Positions 49,441-58,123 of a stretch of DNA of 64,000 nt are shown here, in pieces (the stretch's first letter is position 1; every line of letters begins with the position of its first letter). The notes beneath the pieces are model-generated. The model did no database searches. It was not told the origin of the DNA and saw only the letters and a program-made list of their open reading frames with translations. Made by a program: the position numbers and the translations under genes. The DNA is from Cellulomonas sp. APG4. Lineage in GTDB: Bacteria > Actinomycetota > Actinomycetes > Actinomycetales > Cellulomonadaceae. The stretch is taken from positions 1 to 64,000 of the forward strand of contig NZ_JAACYI010000004.1 of NCBI RefSeq assembly GCF_009996735.1, in the 5' to 3' direction.

Positions 49441-50625
49441 GTGAGCACGAGCGAGGCGACCGCACCGCTGCTCGACCGCGCGATCATGCGGGTCTCGCGC
49501 ACCAACCCGTGGATCTCCGCCGCCTCGCTCGCCGTGCTCGTCGGGCTCTGCTGGGTGATCGTCTACGCCTCGGGTGGCACGTACACCGCGACGCCCCACG
49601 TGTTCTACCTGCCGGTCATCCTCGCGACCGTGCCCTTCGGGCTTCGCGGCGCGCTCGTCACCGCCGTGGTGTCCGCCGTCGCCGTGGGGCCGTTCATGCC
49701 CGTCGACGTCGCGGCAGGGGTCGAGCAGCAGCCGATCAGCTGGGTCATCCGCGGGCTCGCGTTCCTCCTCATCGGTGCGGTCGCCTCGCTCTCCCTCGCG
49801 GTGCGGGAGAGGTTCCTCGACCAGCAGCTGAGCATCGAGCTCCGCGCAGCGATGCGTCGCAGCGCCGCGACCGGCCCCGGGGTGGACCTGGGGCTGCTCC
49901 CGGCGATCCCCGACGTGCTCGCGGGGCGCCGCTTCCACAGCGTCTACCAGCCGATCTTCTCGCTCAACGACGGCCGCCTCATCTCCGTGGAGGCGCTCAC
50001 CCGCTTCGACACCGAGCCGGCGCGCACGCCGGACCTGTGGTTCGCCGCGGCGGCGGAGGTGGGGCTCGGCGTCGACCTCGAGCTCGCCGCGATCGAGGCG
50101 GCCCTCGAGGGTGCGGAGGCGCTCGGGCCGACCATCTCGTTGTCGGTCAACGCCTCACCCGCGACCATCGCCGACCCGCGTCTGCTCGAGATCGTCCGCG
50201 GCACGGCCCGTCGGATCACGGTCGAGGTGACCGAGCACGACGTCATCGAGGACTACCACCTGCTCGAGCAGCACTGCGGAGCCCTGCGCGCCGAGGGCGT
50301 GCGCATCGCCGTGGACGACGCGGGTGCCGGCGTCGCGAGCCTGCAGCACATCGTCCAGCTGACCCCCGAGGTCATCAAGCTCGACATGTCGCTCACCCAG
50401 CAGGTGGGCGAGAGCCCTCTGCGCCGCGCGCTCGCGGGTGCGCTCATCGAGTTCGCGCAGGCCAGCGGCGCCCTGCTGGTGGTCGAGGGCATCGAGGACG
50501 AGGACGACCTCGACGTCTGGACCTCGCTCGGGGCCCACGCGGCCCAGGGCTACCTCGTGGGTCGCCCGGGCCCGCTGCCCACGCTCCTGAGCAGCCCCCT
50601 CATCGCGCAGACGCGCACCCGCTGA
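49441..50625 (+). CDS. EAL-domain protein with membrane sensor
   Basis: 394 residues from GTG 49441 (GGAGGTCC upstream). About four transmembrane helices in residues 20-125 (ISAASLAVLVGLCWVIVYAS, VFYLPVILATVPFGLRGALV...) of the type found in bacterial sensor membranes. The EAL domain spans about 160-385: SVEALTRFD, LSVNASPATI, VEVTEHDVIEDY, IAVDDAGAGVASLQ, VIKLDMSL, VVEGIEDEDD, QGYLVGRP. Metal-binding residues are retained but the DDFGTG loop is DDAGAG. It may hydrolyse or merely bind c-di-GMP. Confidence 0.88.
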   Translation: MSTSEATAPLLDRAIMRVSRTNPWISAASLAVLVGLCWVIVYASGGTYTATPHVFYLPVILATVPFGLRGALVTAVVSAVAVGPFMPVDVAAGVEQQPISWVIRGLAFLLIGAVASLSLAVRERFLDQQLSIELRAAMRRSAATGPGVDLGLLPAIPDVLAGRRFHSVYQPIFSLNDGRLISVEALTRFDTEPARTPDLWFAAAAEVGLGVDLELAAIEAALEGAEALGPTISLSVNASPATIADPRLLEIVRGTARRITVEVTEHDVIEDYHLLEQHCGALRAEGVRIAVDDAGAGVASLQHIVQLTPEVIKLDMSLTQQVGESPLRRALAGALIEFAQASGALLVVEGIEDEDDLDVWTSLGAHAAQGYLVGRPGPLPTLLSSPLIAQTRTR

Positions 50626-50662
50626 GCCCTCGTCCCGCTCGCGACACCCCCGCGCACGACGA

Positions 50663-50693
50663 CGGCCGCCGCAGCACGGGGCTGCGACGGCCG
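50663..50693. terminator. Bidirectional hairpin between convergent genes
   Basis: CGGCCGCCGCAGC (50663-50675), loop ACGGG, GCTGCGACGGCCG (50681-50693), 12 of 13 pairs. It lies between the EAL gene stop and the IscA-like gene stop, as expected for a shared terminator. Confidence 0.65.
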
Positions 50694-50729
50694 GCGGGAC
50701 CGCCGAGGCGGTCGGAAGACTGCGGGGGC

Positions 50730-51011
50730 TCAGCCCTGAGGGGCGAGCATGAAGCCCGTGCCGTCGCCCGAGGGCGCGGCGTCGAGCTGCTGGTCGGAGA
50801 GCACGGTCGAGGTGCTCGGCTCGACGAAGACGCGTGCGCCCTCGGCCTCGATCACCTCGTCGCCGTCGACCGGGGCCGGCACGAGCGAGAGCTCGAAGCT
50901 CCCGACCTGCTGGCTCGACTCGGCGATGCGCAGTCCGCCCTCCTCGGGGAGACCGGCACGGTTCGCGATGTCCTGGACGGCGTGGCGGGCGTTGTCGGTC
51001 AGGGTGAGCAT
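50730..51011 (-). CDS. IscA/HesB-like protein without cysteines
   Basis: 93 residues from ATG 51011 (AAGGAG upstream). A-type iron-sulfur scaffold fold: MLTLTDNARHAVQDIANRAG, GGLRIAESSQ, FELSLVPAPVDGDEVIEAEG, ARVFVEPST. All three cysteines of functional IscA are absent and there is no Cys anywhere, so cluster binding is unlikely. Such degenerate members are common in actinobacteria; role unknown. Confidence 0.8.
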   Translation of the reverse strand: MLTLTDNARHAVQDIANRAGLPEEGGLRIAESSQQVGSFELSLVPAPVDGDEVIEAEGARVFVEPSTSTVLSDQQLDAAPSGDGTGFMLAPQG

Positions 51012-51280
51012 GGCTGCTCCTTCGGTGTTGCCGGGGGTGTCGCCCGAGCGTCGCCCGGGCGTCTCGGGCCTTTCCACCGTCACCACATCCGGGTGGCGGC
51101 GCAAGCGGGACCCCCGGGTGGTTTCACCCATCGGACGACCGCAGTCCGTTGGGCAAGACGGCCCGTGGCCCGTCGCATCGGTTCGACGCGGGCCCCGGCC
51201 ATACCTGGCACAGTGGCCGCCGCAGCGGGCGCCCACCGCCGGGAGTGCCTGTGACCTGCGAACTTGCTCGAGGAGACCTC

Positions 51281-52054
51281 ATGGCACGCGTACTCGTCAC
51301 CGGATCCACCGCAGGTATCGGCCTCGAGACGGCGCGTCAGCTCGGCGAGCGGGGCCACGACGTCGTCGCGCACGCCCGCACCCCCGAGCGCGCCGCCGAG
51401 GTGCGCGCCGCCCTCCCGGGCCTCGCGGACGTCGTCGTCGGCGACCTGACGTCGCTCACCCAGACACGGCACCTCGCGGACCTCGCGCGAGGTGCCGGTC
51501 CGTACGACGCGGTGATCCACAACGCGGGGGTCGGCGGTGGCGCGCCCAGCCGCACGGAGACGGTCGACGGCCTCGAGCACATCTTCGCGGTCAACACCGT
51601 CGCGCCGTACCTGCTCACCGCGCTCATGGACCGACCCGCGCGCCTGGTGTACCTGACCTCGGGCCTCGAGTCCGACGGCACGTTCGAGCTCGACGACCTG
51701 CAGTGGACGCGGCGGCCCTGGGACGGGATGCAGGCCTACGCCGACTCCAAGCTGCACGACGTGATGCTCGCGTTCGCCGTCGCGCGCCTGTGGCCGGGCA
51801 CGCTGAGCACCGCGGTGGACCCGGGCTGGATCAAGACCCGCCTCGGCGGCCCCGATGCGTGGGACGAGGTCGACGACGGCGCCGCGACCCAGGTGTGGCT
51901 CGCCACGTCCGACGACGACGCCGCGCGGGTCACCGGCGAGTACCTCAAGCGCCACGAGCTCCAGACACCCCACCCGCTCGCACGCGACGTCGCCGCGCAG
52001 GACGCCCTGCTCGTCCGCCTCGCCGAGCTCACGGGCGTGACCCTGCCGCGCTGA
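51281..52054 (+). CDS. Short-chain dehydrogenase/reductase
   Basis: 257 residues from ATG 51281 (GAGGAGA upstream). VTGSTAGIGLETARQL cofactor loop, HNAGVGGG, LTSGLES (catalytic Ser) and YADSK (Tyr-x-x-x-Lys), DPGWIKTRL. NAD(P)-dependent; substrate unknown. Confidence 0.88.
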   Translation: MARVLVTGSTAGIGLETARQLGERGHDVVAHARTPERAAEVRAALPGLADVVVGDLTSLTQTRHLADLARGAGPYDAVIHNAGVGGGAPSRTETVDGLEHIFAVNTVAPYLLTALMDRPARLVYLTSGLESDGTFELDDLQWTRRPWDGMQAYADSKLHDVMLAFAVARLWPGTLSTAVDPGWIKTRLGGPDAWDEVDDGAATQVWLATSDDDAARVTGEYLKRHELQTPHPLARDVAAQDALLVRLAELTGVTLPR

Positions 52055-52075
52055 GGCCCGCGCGGCGGGGAGTGC

Positions 52076-53560
52076 TCACCCGCGACGGGACTCGTCGTCA
52101 CCCTCGTCGTGCGGCACGAGACCCTCGGCGGTCTGCTCGCGCTCCTCGATCACGTCCTGACCCGGGCCGCTGAACGCCTTCGAGCGCTCGACCGCCTGGA
52201 GGCTTCCCGTGAAGAGCCGCGACGTGCGGTCGAGCCGGATCGTGTCGTGCTGCACGGGGGTCGCCGGTACCCGCGCGGCTGCGCCGTGCCCAGGCTCCGT
52301 GACCGGCTGCCCCTCGGGCGGCGTAGGGGCCCGCTGGTCGCGGCGGCGGCGCAGCGGCGCATCGGGCCCGCCCCCGCTCGGTGAGACGTCGCCGTCCTCC
52401 GGGGCCGTCCGGCCGACCGGTTCCGAGGACGTCCGGCCGACCGGACGCTCGTCGAGCGCCGACCACCGGGTGCGCGGCAGCGCCTCGGGGTGCTCGCGCT
52501 GGAGCCAGGCGACCAGCCCTTCGCGCACGTGGCACCTCAGGTCGAACAGGGTGGGGGCGTCGGCGGCACTCGCGAGAGCCCGCACGCGCACGTGCCCGCC
52601 CGTCGCCTCGGTCACCTGGAGCACGCCCACCCGGTGGTCCCACAGCTCGCTGTCCTGCAGCAGCCGGCCGAGCTCGGCCCGCATCGCGTCGACGGGCACG
52701 GCCCAGTCCAGGTCGAGCTCGACCGTGCCCAGCAGGTCGGCGGCCCGCCGGGTCCAGTTCTGGAAGGGCGTCTGCGTGAACCACGTGGACGGGAGGATGA
52801 GACGCCGGTCGTCCCACGCGTGGACCACGACGTAGGTCATCGTGATCTCCTCGACCCGCCCCCACTCGCCCTCGACCACCACGACGTCGTCGACGCGGAT
52901 CGCGTCGGTGAAGGCGAGCTGGATGCCCGCGAAGACGTTCGCGAGCGTGCTCTGCGCGGCGAGCCCCAGCACGATCGAGGCGACGCCTGCGGACGCGAGC
53001 AGCGTCGCGCCGTAGGTGCGTGCACCCTCGAACGTGAGCAGCACGCCCGCGACCGCGCACAGGGCGAGCACCGCGACGGTGACCCGACGCAGCACGCTGA
53101 CCTGCGTGCGCACCCGACGCGCGTGACGGTTGTCGGGCACGTCCGTGCGGTAGCGGGCCACGGCGGCGTCCTCGACCACGAACGCGAGCGCGCCGACGAG
53201 CCACGCGACCGAGACGATCAGGGCGATGAGCGCCACGTGGTCGACCGCCGGACGCCACGGGGTCGCGCCGTCGGAGACGATCCGCAGCGCGATCCACACG
53301 GCCACCGTCACGAGCACGAACCGGAGCGGACGCCGGGCTCGTCGCGAGAGGTTGTCGGCGAGCCACGTCCGCCGTCCGGCGGCGCGCACCACCGCCGAGA
53401 CGACCTCGGCCAGGAGCAGCGCGAGCACCACGCCGGCGAGTGCCGCGAGCGCGACCGCCAGCACGGAGACGGTGCCGTCGACCACGTCGTCGGCCTCGAC
53501 GGCGGGCGCGGTCGCGAGCGCGGCCCGGCCGGTCAGGTGGTTCAGCGTGAGGGGGAGCAC
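52076..53560 (-). CDS. MscS-family mechanosensitive channel
   Basis: 494 residues from GTG 53560. Four or five transmembrane helices up to about residue 210; pore helix ASAGVASIVLGLAAQSTLAN, then FAGIQLAFTDAIRVDDVVVV, EGEWGRVEEITMTYVVVHAW and RRLILPSTWFTQTPFQNWTR of the beta domain. A long disordered charged C-terminus (from about 370) is additional. TAGTCT lies six bases before the GTG, so the mRNA is probably leaderless. It releases solutes on osmotic downshock. Confidence 0.92.
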   Translation of the reverse strand: MLPLTLNHLTGRAALATAPAVEADDVVDGTVSVLAVALAALAGVVLALLLAEVVSAVVRAAGRRTWLADNLSRRARRPLRFVLVTVAVWIALRIVSDGATPWRPAVDHVALIALIVSVAWLVGALAFVVEDAAVARYRTDVPDNRHARRVRTQVSVLRRVTVAVLALCAVAGVLLTFEGARTYGATLLASAGVASIVLGLAAQSTLANVFAGIQLAFTDAIRVDDVVVVEGEWGRVEEITMTYVVVHAWDDRRLILPSTWFTQTPFQNWTRRAADLLGTVELDLDWAVPVDAMRAELGRLLQDSELWDHRVGVLQVTEATGGHVRVRALASAADAPTLFDLRCHVREGLVAWLQREHPEALPRTRWSALDERPVGRTSSEPVGRTAPEDGDVSPSGGGPDAPLRRRRDQRAPTPPEGQPVTEPGHGAAARVPATPVQHDTIRLDRTSRLFTGSLQAVERSKAFSGPGQDVIEEREQTAEGLVPHDEGDDESRRG

Positions 53561-53673
53561 GCGGTCAGACTAGGCCGAACGGGTGGCGGACGTCCCCCAT
53601 CCGGCCGTCACCCGTTCGGAGCACCCCGCCGGCGCCAGGCCCGGCGCCTGCGCGCGACGCGACGGCGCGCGTC

Positions 53674-54114
53674 TCAGCCCTTGCGGCCGCGCGCCGCCTC
53701 GTACCGCGCGACGTGGTCGTCGACCGACGTCGAGGCGATGGTCGCGGCGATCAGCGGGAGGTCCAGGTCCTCGACGCGGCGGAACCGCACGCAGCTCTTG
53801 CCCATGTCGAGCGCGCGCCCGCCGGCCCACCGCTCGCGGAACGCGGACTCCTGGTCGGCGTACACGCCCATGAGGTACAGCGAGCAGTGGCGCTTCTGCG
53901 CGGCGAGCGACACGTACGACAACGGCTGCCCGTTGGAGGTGGTGGGGTACCGCTCGAGCGGGACGACCCAGCCGATCATCCCGAAGGCCATGGTCTCCGC
54001 GTACCCCTCGGGCATCGCGGCGTTCACCGCGTCACGGACGGTCGCCACCGTCGCCCGGCGCTCGGGCTCCAGCGTCGCGAGGTACTCCTCGGGCGTCGTC
54101 GCGTCGCTCTGCAT
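53674..54114 (-). CDS. DUF1801 protein
   Basis: 146 residues: TPEEYLATLEPERRATVATV, AMPEGYAETMAFGMIGWVVP, YVSLAAQKRHCSLYLMGVYA, MGKSCVRFRRVEDLDLPLIA are the standard blocks of DUF1801 (YdhG-like) proteins. Function unknown. Confidence 0.88.
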   Translation of the reverse strand: MQSDATTPEEYLATLEPERRATVATVRDAVNAAMPEGYAETMAFGMIGWVVPLERYPTTSNGQPLSYVSLAAQKRHCSLYLMGVYADQESAFRERWAGGRALDMGKSCVRFRRVEDLDLPLIAATIASTSVDDHVARYEAARGRKG

Positions 54115-54249
54115 GACCCGACGGTACGCGCCGCGGCGTCACCCGCGCGGAGGACGTCCCACCTCTCGGCGTGCGAGCCCCTGGAGCCGGGTCTAGCGTC
54201 CGGGACGAGGGCAGGCACCCGCCCTGACCGCTGACGAAGGAGTACCGCC

Positions 54250-54522
54250 ATGGGCATCGGATCCATCATCGCCGCGATCGTCGTCGGCCTCATCATCGGC
54301 GCACTCGGCAGGCTGTTCGCGCCCGGGAAGCAGAACATCTCGATCCTCGTGACGATCATCGTCGGGATCCTGGCGGCCCTCCTGGGCACCTGGCTCGCAG
54401 GCGTGATCGGCGTCGAGGACACCGGCGGCATCGACTGGATCGAGCTCGCCATCCAGATCGGGCTCGCCGTGGTGGGCGTCACGATCGCCGCCAACCTGCT
54501 CGGCAGCCGTCGACGCGTCTGA
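54250..54522 (+). CDS. GlsB/YeaQ/YmgE-type small membrane protein
   Basis: 90 residues, GAAGGAGT before the ATG. Three transmembrane helices; GSIIAAIVVGLIIGALGRLF, APGKQNISILVTIIVGILAA, LLGTWLAG are characteristic of this stress-associated transglycosylase-like family. Role in envelope stress is suggested for relatives. Confidence 0.9.
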   Translation: MGIGSIIAAIVVGLIIGALGRLFAPGKQNISILVTIIVGILAALLGTWLAGVIGVEDTGGIDWIELAIQIGLAVVGVTIAANLLGSRRRV

Positions 54523-54625
54523 CCGCACAGCTCCCCCGACACCCGGTGCCCGGTGGCCTCACGCCACCGGGCACCGGCGCGTCCGCCCCCGGCCACCCGC
54601 GCACCCCTCGCCCGCTCCCCCGACT

Positions 54626-54673
54626 GTGGAGCGCTCCCGGCCCAGGTGGAGCGATACCCGTCCATGTGGAGCG
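54626..54673. repeat. Three GTGGAGCG repeats, exact 20-bp period, upstream of galE
   Basis: GTGGAGCG at 54626, 54646 and 54666. A fourth degenerate copy lies inverted near 54709-54719 (ACGCTCCGCAC). The exact 20-bp spacing places copies on the same face of the helix about two turns apart, as in cooperative operators. Confidence 0.6.
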
Positions 54674-54743
54674 TTCGCGGGGCCCTCGCCGGCGTGTCGC
54701 AGCCCGAAACGCTCCGCACCGGTGGCGGCGATGTTCGAAAGTG

Positions 54744-54780
54744 TTGATTCTCGTTGAACTGTGCGCGCTATGCTGGGGCC
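54744..54780 (+). promoter_or_regulatory. galE promoter, leaderless
   Basis: TTGATT (54744-54749), 19-bp spacer, TATGCT (54769-54774), six bases, then the galE ATG. No ribosome site is present, consistent with a leaderless message. Confidence 0.65.
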
Positions 54781-55764
54781 ATGACATGGTTGGTCACCGG
54801 CGGCGCCGGCTACATCGGGTCCCACGTCGTCCAGGCCTTCCGTGCGCAGGGCCTGTCGGTCGCCGTCGTCGACGACCTCTCGAGCGGTCACGCCGAGTTC
54901 GTGCCCGACGACGTGCCGTTCGTCGAGGCCAGCATCCTCGACACGGTGCGTCTCGAGAAGTCGATCGCCGAGCACGGTGTCACGGGCGTGGTGCACCTCG
55001 CAGGGTTCAAGTACGCGGGCGTGAGCGTCCAGCGCCCCCTCCACACCTACGACCAGAACGTCGCGGGCACCGTCAGCCTGCTGCGCGCGATGGCCGACAC
55101 GGGCGTGGGCCAGATCGTCTTCTCGTCGTCCGCCGCGGTCTACGGAACGCCGCACACGGACCTCGTCACCGAGCAGACGCCGACCCTGCCCGAGTCCCCG
55201 TACGGCGAGAGCAAGCTCGTGTGCGAGTGGGTGCTGCGCGACCAGGCGCGCGCGACGACGCAGGACGCCGTGCCGCTGCGGCACACCTCGCTGCGCTACT
55301 TCAACGTCGTGGGCTCGGGCAGCCCCGAGCTGTACGACACGAGCCCGCACAACCTGTTCCCCCTCGTGCTCGACGCCCTCGTCGAGGGGCGCACCCCGAC
55401 CATCTACGGCACCGACTACGCGACCGACGACGGCACGTGCGTGCGGGACTACCTGCACGTGGCCGACCTCGCCCTGTCGCACGTCGCAGCCGCGCGCGCG
55501 CTCGAGGAGGGCCGCCCGCTCGAGCCGGTCTACAACCTCGGCAGCGGCGACGGCGTCTCGGTGCGGCAGATCATGACGGCGGTCGCCGAGGTCACCGGCA
55601 TCGACTTCACGCCGCTCGAGGGACCGCGGCGGCCCGGGGACCCGGCCCGCATCGTGGCGTCGGGCGAGCTCGCGGCACGGGACCTCGACTGGCGCATGCG
55701 CCACTCGCTCGCCGACATGGTCGCGAGCGCGTGGCAGGCGCGGCAGGCGGCCGCCGGGGCCTGA
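54781..55764 (+). CDS. galE: UDP-glucose 4-epimerase
   Basis: 327 residues. NAD-binding VTGGAGYIGSHVVQAF (residues 5-20), HLAGFKYAGVS, SSSAAVYG, catalytic YGESK (Tyr141, Lys145), LRYFNVVGSG, IYGTDYATDDGTCVRDYLHV and YNLGSGDGVSVRQ. It interconverts UDP-glucose and UDP-galactose for polysaccharide and galactose metabolism. The start is the ATG right after the -10 box. The repeat array upstream suggests regulated expression. Confidence 0.95.
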   Translation: MTWLVTGGAGYIGSHVVQAFRAQGLSVAVVDDLSSGHAEFVPDDVPFVEASILDTVRLEKSIAEHGVTGVVHLAGFKYAGVSVQRPLHTYDQNVAGTVSLLRAMADTGVGQIVFSSSAAVYGTPHTDLVTEQTPTLPESPYGESKLVCEWVLRDQARATTQDAVPLRHTSLRYFNVVGSGSPELYDTSPHNLFPLVLDALVEGRTPTIYGTDYATDDGTCVRDYLHVADLALSHVAAARALEEGRPLEPVYNLGSGDGVSVRQIMTAVAEVTGIDFTPLEGPRRPGDPARIVASGELAARDLDWRMRHSLADMVASAWQARQAAAGA

Positions 55765-55773
55765 CGGCCGTCG

Positions 55774-56667
55774 TCAGGCGCGCAGCGCCCCGAGACGCGC
55801 CGCGACCTGCTCGAGCACGGTCTCGCTGCCGGCGTACGGCGCACCGTCCCGCGGCCAGTGCACGACGAGGTCCGTGAAACCGAGCTCGCGCGCACGGCCC
55901 ACCGCGTCCTCGAACGCGTCGACCGACGCGAGCGCGTAGGTGGGTGAGGCGTCCACGTTCAGGTACCGGTCGATCGTCGCCGGGTCGCGCCCCGCTGCGG
56001 CCGCCACCTCCTCGAACCGCCCGACGAGGCCGGCCAGCCCGTCCCACCAGGCCGCGTCCGCGGCCCCGGGGCTGGCACCCTCCTCGACCGGCGGACCGTA
56101 CGTCGCCCACCCCTGCCCGTGCCGCGCCGCGACGCGCAGCGCCCGCGGGCCGTTGGCGGCGACCACGAACGGCACCCGCGGTTCCTGGAGGCAGCCCGGG
56201 ATCATCCGCGCCCCGTGCGCCTCGAAGTGCGTCCCGGTCCAGTCCGTGACCGGCTGCGTCAGCAGCAGGTCGAGCAGCGTCGTGAACTCCTCGAACCGTT
56301 CGGTGCGCACCCGGGTGGTCACCCGCGGGCCGAGGACGTCGGCGTCCCACCCCGTCCCGCCGGCCCCCAGGCCGAGCAGCAGCCGGCCGCCGCTCACGTC
56401 GTCGAGCCCCATGACGTCCTTGGCGAACGGCACCGGGTGGCGGTAGTTGGGGGACGCGACCCAGGTGCCGAGGCGGATGCGCTCGGTCGCGGTCGCCGCG
56501 GCCGCGAGCAGCGGGACGGTCGCGAGCCAGGGCTCGTCGGCCAGGCTCCGCCACGCGAGGTGGTCGTACGTCCACGCGTGGTCGAAGCCGTACTCCTCGG
56601 CCCGCCGCCAGCGCTCGCGGTCGGCGGCCCAGCGCTCCTGCGGCAGCAGGACGATCCCGAACCTCAT
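55774..56667 (-). CDS. LLM-class oxidoreductase
   Basis: 297 residues from ATG 56667 (GAGGAGA upstream). MRFGIVLLPQERWAADRERW, FDHAWTYDHLAWRSLADEPW, TERIRLGTWVASPNYRHPVP, GGRLLLGLGAGGTGWDADVL are typical of the luciferase-like family. Probably F420- or FMN-dependent. It follows the zincin gene on the same strand with an 8-base gap. Confidence 0.88.
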   Translation of the reverse strand: MRFGIVLLPQERWAADRERWRRAEEYGFDHAWTYDHLAWRSLADEPWLATVPLLAAAATATERIRLGTWVASPNYRHPVPFAKDVMGLDDVSGGRLLLGLGAGGTGWDADVLGPRVTTRVRTERFEEFTTLLDLLLTQPVTDWTGTHFEAHGARMIPGCLQEPRVPFVVAANGPRALRVAARHGQGWATYGPPVEEGASPGAADAAWWDGLAGLVGRFEEVAAAAGRDPATIDRYLNVDASPTYALASVDAFEDAVGRARELGFTDLVVHWPRDGAPYAGSETVLEQVAARLGALRA

Positions 56668-56675
56668 GCGTCTCC

Positions 56676-57029
56676 TCAGGCCCAGCCCAGCTCGTGCAGG
56701 CGCTCGTCGTCGATGCCGAAGTGGTGCGCGACCTCGTGCACCACGGTGACCGCGACCTCCTCGACCACCTCCGCAGGGGTGTCGCAGATGGCGAGCGTGG
56801 GGTTGCGGAAGATGGTGATCCTGTCGGGCAGCTGGCCCGAGCCCCACCACTGGTCGCGCTCGGTGAGGGCGACACCCTCGTACAGGCCCAGCAGCTCCGG
56901 GTCGTCCTCGGGGGCGTCGTCCTCGACGAGCACGACCACGTTGTCCATCTGCGCGGCCAGCTCCGGTGGCAGCAGGTCGAGCGCGTCACGCACCGCGTCC
57001 TCGAACTCCGCGCGACCCATCTCGACCAT
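56676..57029 (-). CDS. Minimal zincin metallopeptidase
   Basis: 117 residues from ATG 57029 (GGGAGGA upstream). FEDAVRDALDLLPPELAAQM, VVVLVEDDAPEDDPELLGLY, RITIFRNPTLAICDTPAEVV and the HExxH zinc motif in VVHEVAHHFGIDDERLHELG. Matches the small COG3824-type predicted metallopeptidases, usually upstream of tRNA genes in these bacteria. Substrate unknown. Confidence 0.9.
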   Translation of the reverse strand: MVEMGRAEFEDAVRDALDLLPPELAAQMDNVVVLVEDDAPEDDPELLGLYEGVALTERDQWWGSGQLPDRITIFRNPTLAICDTPAEVVEEVAVTVVHEVAHHFGIDDERLHELGWA

Positions 57030-57087
57030 GCGACCATCCTCCCAGCCCGACGGCGGCGCCCGGACGAGCATCGCCGTCGGACTCGCT

Positions 57088-57116
57088 TTGGAGATCGGGC
57101 GGCGAGCCTCTATGCT
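57088..57116 (+). promoter_or_regulatory. Promoter of the tRNA cluster
   Basis: TTGGAG (57088-57093), 17-bp spacer, TATGCT (57111-57116), 45 bases before tRNA-Glu. Confidence 0.6.
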
Positions 57117-57161
57117 TCTCGAGGTCTTCGACGCTAGACGTCACGGGCGTCCTGAGACGGG

Positions 57162-57234
57162 GCCCCCATCGTCTAGCGGCCTAGGACCCCGCCCTTTCAC
57201 GGCGGTAGCACGGGTTCGAATCCCGTTGGGGGTA
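57162..57234 (+). tRNA. tRNA-Glu(TTC)
   Basis: 73 nt. Acceptor GCCCCCA (57162-57168)/TGGGGGT (57227-57233), anticodon TTC in CTTTCAC, T-loop TTCGAAT, T-stem ACGGG/CCCGT. CCA not encoded. Confidence 0.95.
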
Positions 57235-57292
57235 CGGACCGAGCACGTGGGAGAATGCATCACCTAGCAGTTCCGGACCTTGGTCCAACCAA

Positions 57293-57366
57293 GGCCCCGT
57301 AGCGCAGTTGGTTAGCGCGCCGCCCTGTCACGGCGGAGGTCGCGGGTTCAAGTCCCGTCGGGGTCG
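57293..57366 (+). tRNA. tRNA-Asp(GTC)
   Basis: 74 nt. Acceptor GGCCCCG (57293-57299)/CGGGGTC (57359-57365), discriminator G, anticodon GTC in CTGTCAC, T-loop TTCAAGT. Confidence 0.95.
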
Positions 57367-57410
57367 CTCGTCGCCCGCTCGGTCGCTCGACTGGTCGGGC
57401 GGCAGTGCAG

Positions 57411-57483
57411 GGCCAGATAGCTCAGTTGGTAGAGCGTTCGACTGAAAATCGAAAGGTCCGCGGTTCGAACCCGCGTCTGGCCA
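57411..57483 (+). tRNA. tRNA-Phe(GAA)
   Basis: 73 nt. Acceptor GGCCAGA (57411-57417)/TCTGGCC (57476-57482), discriminator A, anticodon GAA in CTGAAAA, T-loop TTCGAAC. Confidence 0.96.
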
Positions 57484-57502
57484 CCTCGCAGCAGTCGCAG
57501 CC

Positions 57503-57534
57503 ACGCCCCGGGAGTCCTCAGGACCCCGGGGCGT
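57503..57534 (+). terminator. Terminator of the tRNA cluster
   Basis: ACGCCCCGGG (57503-57512), bulged A, GTCC, loop TCA, GGAC (57521-57524), CCCGGGGCGT (57525-57534): 14 pairs with one bulge, followed by CGTCGTT. Confidence 0.9.
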
Positions 57535-57715
57535 CGTCGTTCCTGGGCGCAGGCGTCGCCAGCACGGCCGGTCGCGACGCGACGCGCCGGTCCCGCCACC
57601 CACCGGGACCTTCCTCCGATTGCCGAACGGGGCCGGGACCGGTTGGCTGAGGGCGGGAGCACGCGGTGATCAGCGACCCGTGCCGCACCCCGATGACCAC
57701 GAAGGACGTGATGAC

Positions 57716-58123
57716 GTGAGCAGCACGTACGGACCCCCGGAGGACAGGCCGAGCCTGGGCGACCTCGTCAGCAACCTGTCGGAGAAGCTCTCGACGCTCG
57801 TGCGCGACGAGATCCGGCTCGCCAAGGCGGAGATGGCAGAGAAGGCCAAGCACGCCGCCATCGGGCTCGGGCTCTTCGCGGGCGCGGCCCTGCTCGGCTT
57901 CTTCGCGCTCGCCGTGCTCATCGCCACCGCCGTGCTCGGTCTCGCCGAAGCCGTCGCGCCGTGGCTCGCCGCACTGATCGTGGCCGTCGTCCTGCTCGCC
58001 GTGACCGCCGTGCTGGCACTTCTCGGCAAGCGCTCGCTCAGCCAGGGCATGCCGCCGACGCCGGAGAAGGCGCAGGCGAGCGTCAAGCAGGACGTCGAGG
58101 CCCTCAAGGAAGGACTGCAGTGA
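57716..58123 (+). CDS. Phage-holin-family (Holin-X) membrane protein
   Basis: 135 residues from GTG 57716 (GAAGGA upstream). An amphipathic N-terminal part (SLGDLVSNLSEKLSTLVRDE, IRLAKAEMAEKAKHAAIGLG) then two transmembrane helices (LFAGAALLGFFALAVLIATA, LAALIVAVVLLAVTAVLALL). This is the chromosomal actinobacterial Act-holin type, not part of the prophage. Paired with DUF3618, overlap TGATG. Likely envelope-associated. Confidence 0.88.
   Translation: MSSTYGPPEDRPSLGDLVSNLSEKLSTLVRDEIRLAKAEMAEKAKHAAIGLGLFAGAALLGFFALAVLIATAVLGLAEAVAPWLAALIVAVVLLAVTAVLALLGKRSLSQGMPPTPEKAQASVKQDVEALKEGLQ

Noticed and set aside
57716-58123. Holin-family gene as sign of a second prophage
   Set aside because: Its partner DUF3618 and the bldC/DUF3073/pur neighbourhood are ordinary actinobacterial chromosome; no other phage genes are near.
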